Shown here: positions 62,877 to 64,000 of the stretch, in pieces | How positions within the stretch are numbered: position 1 is the first letter of the stretch | Layout of the letters: each line of letters opens with the position of its first letter | Source of the DNA: Clostridium lundense DSM 17049 | GTDB taxonomy: Bacteria > Bacillota > Clostridia > Clostridiales > Clostridiaceae | NCBI RefSeq assembly: GCF_000619945.1 | Contig: NZ_KK211043.1 | Location: forward strand, 246,607-310,606 | Direction: 5' to 3' | DNA length: 64,000 bases | Notes under the pieces: generated by a model | What the model was told of the DNA's origin: nothing | The model's database searches: none | The model's input: only the letters and a program-made list of their open reading frames with translations | Position numbers and translations under genes: made by a program

Positions 62877-62923
62877 TAGACTTCTTGAGTTTTTAGACAA
62901 TAAAAGAAAAGATTTTTATATAG

Positions 62924-63064
62924 TAAAGAGTGAAGAATGAATAGTGAATAGTAAAGGATAATTTTTCTTTATTTACATTGAAAAAACTTAAAATTAAAGC
63001 TTTTCTGTAGTGTAATAGAAGAAAAGCATCCTTTATTTTTCATTATCCACTATACACTCTTAAT
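62924..63064. repeat. MITE-like imperfect palindrome between yunB and hpt
   Basis: Left AAGAGTGAAGAATGAATAGT..TAAAGGAT and right (inverted) AAGAGTGTATAGTGGATAAT..TAAAGGAT form ~35-bp imperfect inverted repeats. The interior shares 62957-62979 with 51097-51119, and TTTTCTGTAGTGTAATAGAA (63001-63020) with 17700-17725. Fills most of the 213-base gap. No ORF. Confidence 0.55.
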
Positions 63065-63089
63065 TTAAAAAGTAGTATTCACTTTTTTA

Positions 63090-63617
63090 TTAATTTTCTT
63101 CCCAATTAAATACATAAGGAACGTTTCTATAATAATCTCCATAATTTAAACCATAGCCTACTACAAATACATCGGGAATTTCAAAACAGCAGTAATTAGG
63201 CTTAATATCTACCTTTCTTCTTTCAGGTTTATCTAAAAGTACACAGCAATTAACAGATGCAGCACCTAGTTCTTTTACATGATTTACTACAAAATCCATA
63301 GTTATTCCTGTATCTACGATATCATCTACTATAAGAACATCCAAGCCTTTTATATCATCTGGAATATCGTTTACTATTTTAACTACACCTGTAGATATTT
63401 CACCATGACCATAACTTGAAGTTGTCATAAAGCCAATTTTAGTAGGTACTGTTATATTTCTTACCAAGTCAGCAGTAAATATAAAACTACCTCTTAATAA
63501 GGATAGTACGTAAAGATTTTTATTTTTATAGTCCTCAGAGATTAATTTTCCTAATTCTGCAACCCTTGTATCAATCTGTTCCTTTGATATTAGTATATTT
63601 TCTTTCTTCTGTTCCAT
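63090..63617 (-). CDS. hpt: Hypoxanthine phosphoribosyltransferase
   Basis: 175 residues. Purine salvage: hypoxanthine or guanine plus PRPP to IMP or GMP. The PRPP-binding motif is LDVLIVDDIVDTGITMDF. LYVLSLLRGSFIFTADLVRNI and the C-terminal PDVFVVGYGLNYGDYYRNVPYV complete the family pattern. ATG 63617 follows GGAGG; an in-frame start at 63650 lacks one. Confidence 0.96.
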   Translation of the reverse strand: MEQKKENILISKEQIDTRVAELGKLISEDYKNKNLYVLSLLRGSFIFTADLVRNITVPTKIGFMTTSSYGHGEISTGVVKIVNDIPDDIKGLDVLIVDDIVDTGITMDFVVNHVKELGAASVNCCVLLDKPERRKVDIKPNYCCFEIPDVFVVGYGLNYGDYYRNVPYVFNWEEN

Positions 63618-63687
63618 TGTTAACCTCCATATTATAACGATTATATGCATTTATTAATATTATGTTCATATTTAAAATATACTTTAA

Positions 63688-63715
63688 AAGCCTTGCAAAA
63701 TCAAGGCTTTTTTAA
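63688..63715. terminator. Hairpin between hpt and the IS element
   Basis: AAAAGCCTTG/CAAGGCTTTT with CAAAAT loop and a T-run on the plus strand. Usable in both directions; probably the terminator of the minus-strand gene upstream of hpt. Confidence 0.75.
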
Positions 63716-63721
63716 TTGTCT

Positions 63722-64000
63722 ATAAATAAAACCACCTGCTATGCAGGTGTGTTCAGAAAAGCTTAAGCGTTGAAAAAAAATACCTCGCCTTGATAGAATA
63801 GATATGGTTTCGTCAGCCAATCTAAAATCAAAGGAGGTATTGCCCAAAATGGACAATAATAGTTTAGCACATACCAAGTGGAGATGTAAATATCATATAG
63901 TATTTGCCCCCAAATATAGAAGGAAAGAAATATATGGAGAAAAGAAATAGGGAAAATACTGAGAACGTTATGTGAATGGAAGGGAGTAGAAATAATAGAA
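63722..64000 (+). mobile_element. IS200-type insertion sequence, left end, truncated by window
   Basis: Begins with the subterminal hairpin CACCTGC-TAT-GCAGGTG (63733-63749), as in IS200/IS605 left ends. It is followed by a TnpA reading frame at 63849. AATACCTCGCCTTGAT (63779-63794) is complementary to ATCAAAGGAGGTATT (63827-63841), so a long stem would hide the ribosome binding site, matching the known translational silencing of IS200. The exact left boundary cannot be set. Confidence 0.82.
63849..64000 (+). pseudogene. tnpA: IS200-type transposase TnpA, frameshifted (and cut by window edge)
   Basis: MDNNSLAHTKWRCKYHIVFAP begins a Y1 HUH transposase. After KYRRKEIYGEKK the frame hits TAG at 63948-63950. 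The expected continuation (IGKILRTLCEWKGVEIIE) follows in another frame to the window end. A small indel in the AAAAGAAATAGGG run has broken the gene, unless it is a sequencing error. ATG 63849 follows AAGGAGG. In intact relatives TnpA cuts single-stranded ends without target duplication. Confidence 0.8.

Overview
The window is AT-rich chromosomal DNA of an endospore-forming Clostridium (cluster I type, species not determinable). The evidence is spoIIAA-spoIIAB-sigF, spoVACDE, pdaA-, ytxC- and yunB-like genes, strong GGAGG ribosome binding sites with frequent TTG/GTG starts, tRNA-dependent T-box leaders, TTGACA/TATAAT promoters with 17-bp spacers, and the Firmicute orders ytxC-thrS-infC-rpmI-rplT and trmH-pheS-pheT-zapA. 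No plasmid or phage region is visible. The only recognisable transposon is an IS200-like element cut by the right edge.

Layout. 1-2702: the C-terminal part of Hsp33, a cobalamin riboswitch with terminator controlling a lone cobT, then a Fur-box flavodoxin. 2796-3301: a 20-bp palindrome, three 16-bp tandem repeats touching a consensus promoter, and tRNA-Val/Phe/Gly/Cys. 3417-16396: translation block (ytxC, T-box-thrS, L20-type leader-infC-rpmI-rplT, ktrB-ktrA, rRNA methylase, T-box-pheST, a long zapA). 16402-28877: a structured repeat, a lone glycosyltransferase, U32 peptidase, mutS2, DUF523, an unknown protein, an Orn/Lys/Arg decarboxylase, a phosphohexomutase and a TPR protein.

28962-50420 is a long surface-polysaccharide locus. 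It holds galU, a membrane-bound UDP-HexNAc dehydratase, and all five enzyme types of the Pseudomonas Wbp route to UDP-2,3-diacetamido-2,3-dideoxymannuronate (WbpA, B, E, D, I types). It also has five GT-B glycosyltransferases, two Wzy/ligase-like membrane proteins, a Wzx flippase, MurJ, a phosphoglycosyl transferase and a WecG/TagA enzyme. The likely product is a Wzx/Wzy-type aminouronate-containing wall polymer.

50475-63617 holds a nitroreductase, PdaA (spore cortex delta-lactam), a lone adenine methyltransferase strongly resembling C. difficile CamA, spermidine synthase, a GNAT, the spoIIA operon with a sigma-H promoter, spoVACDE, a class A PBP, YunB without a normal start codon, and hpt. 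The most interesting items are the CamA-like solitary methyltransferase beside a spore gene, a dispersed structured repeat whose reverse strand resembles an IS605/TnpB-type right end (one copy lies between the B12 riboswitch and cobT), a Shine-Dalgarno separated from its start by a hairpin, and the complete aminouronate pathway.
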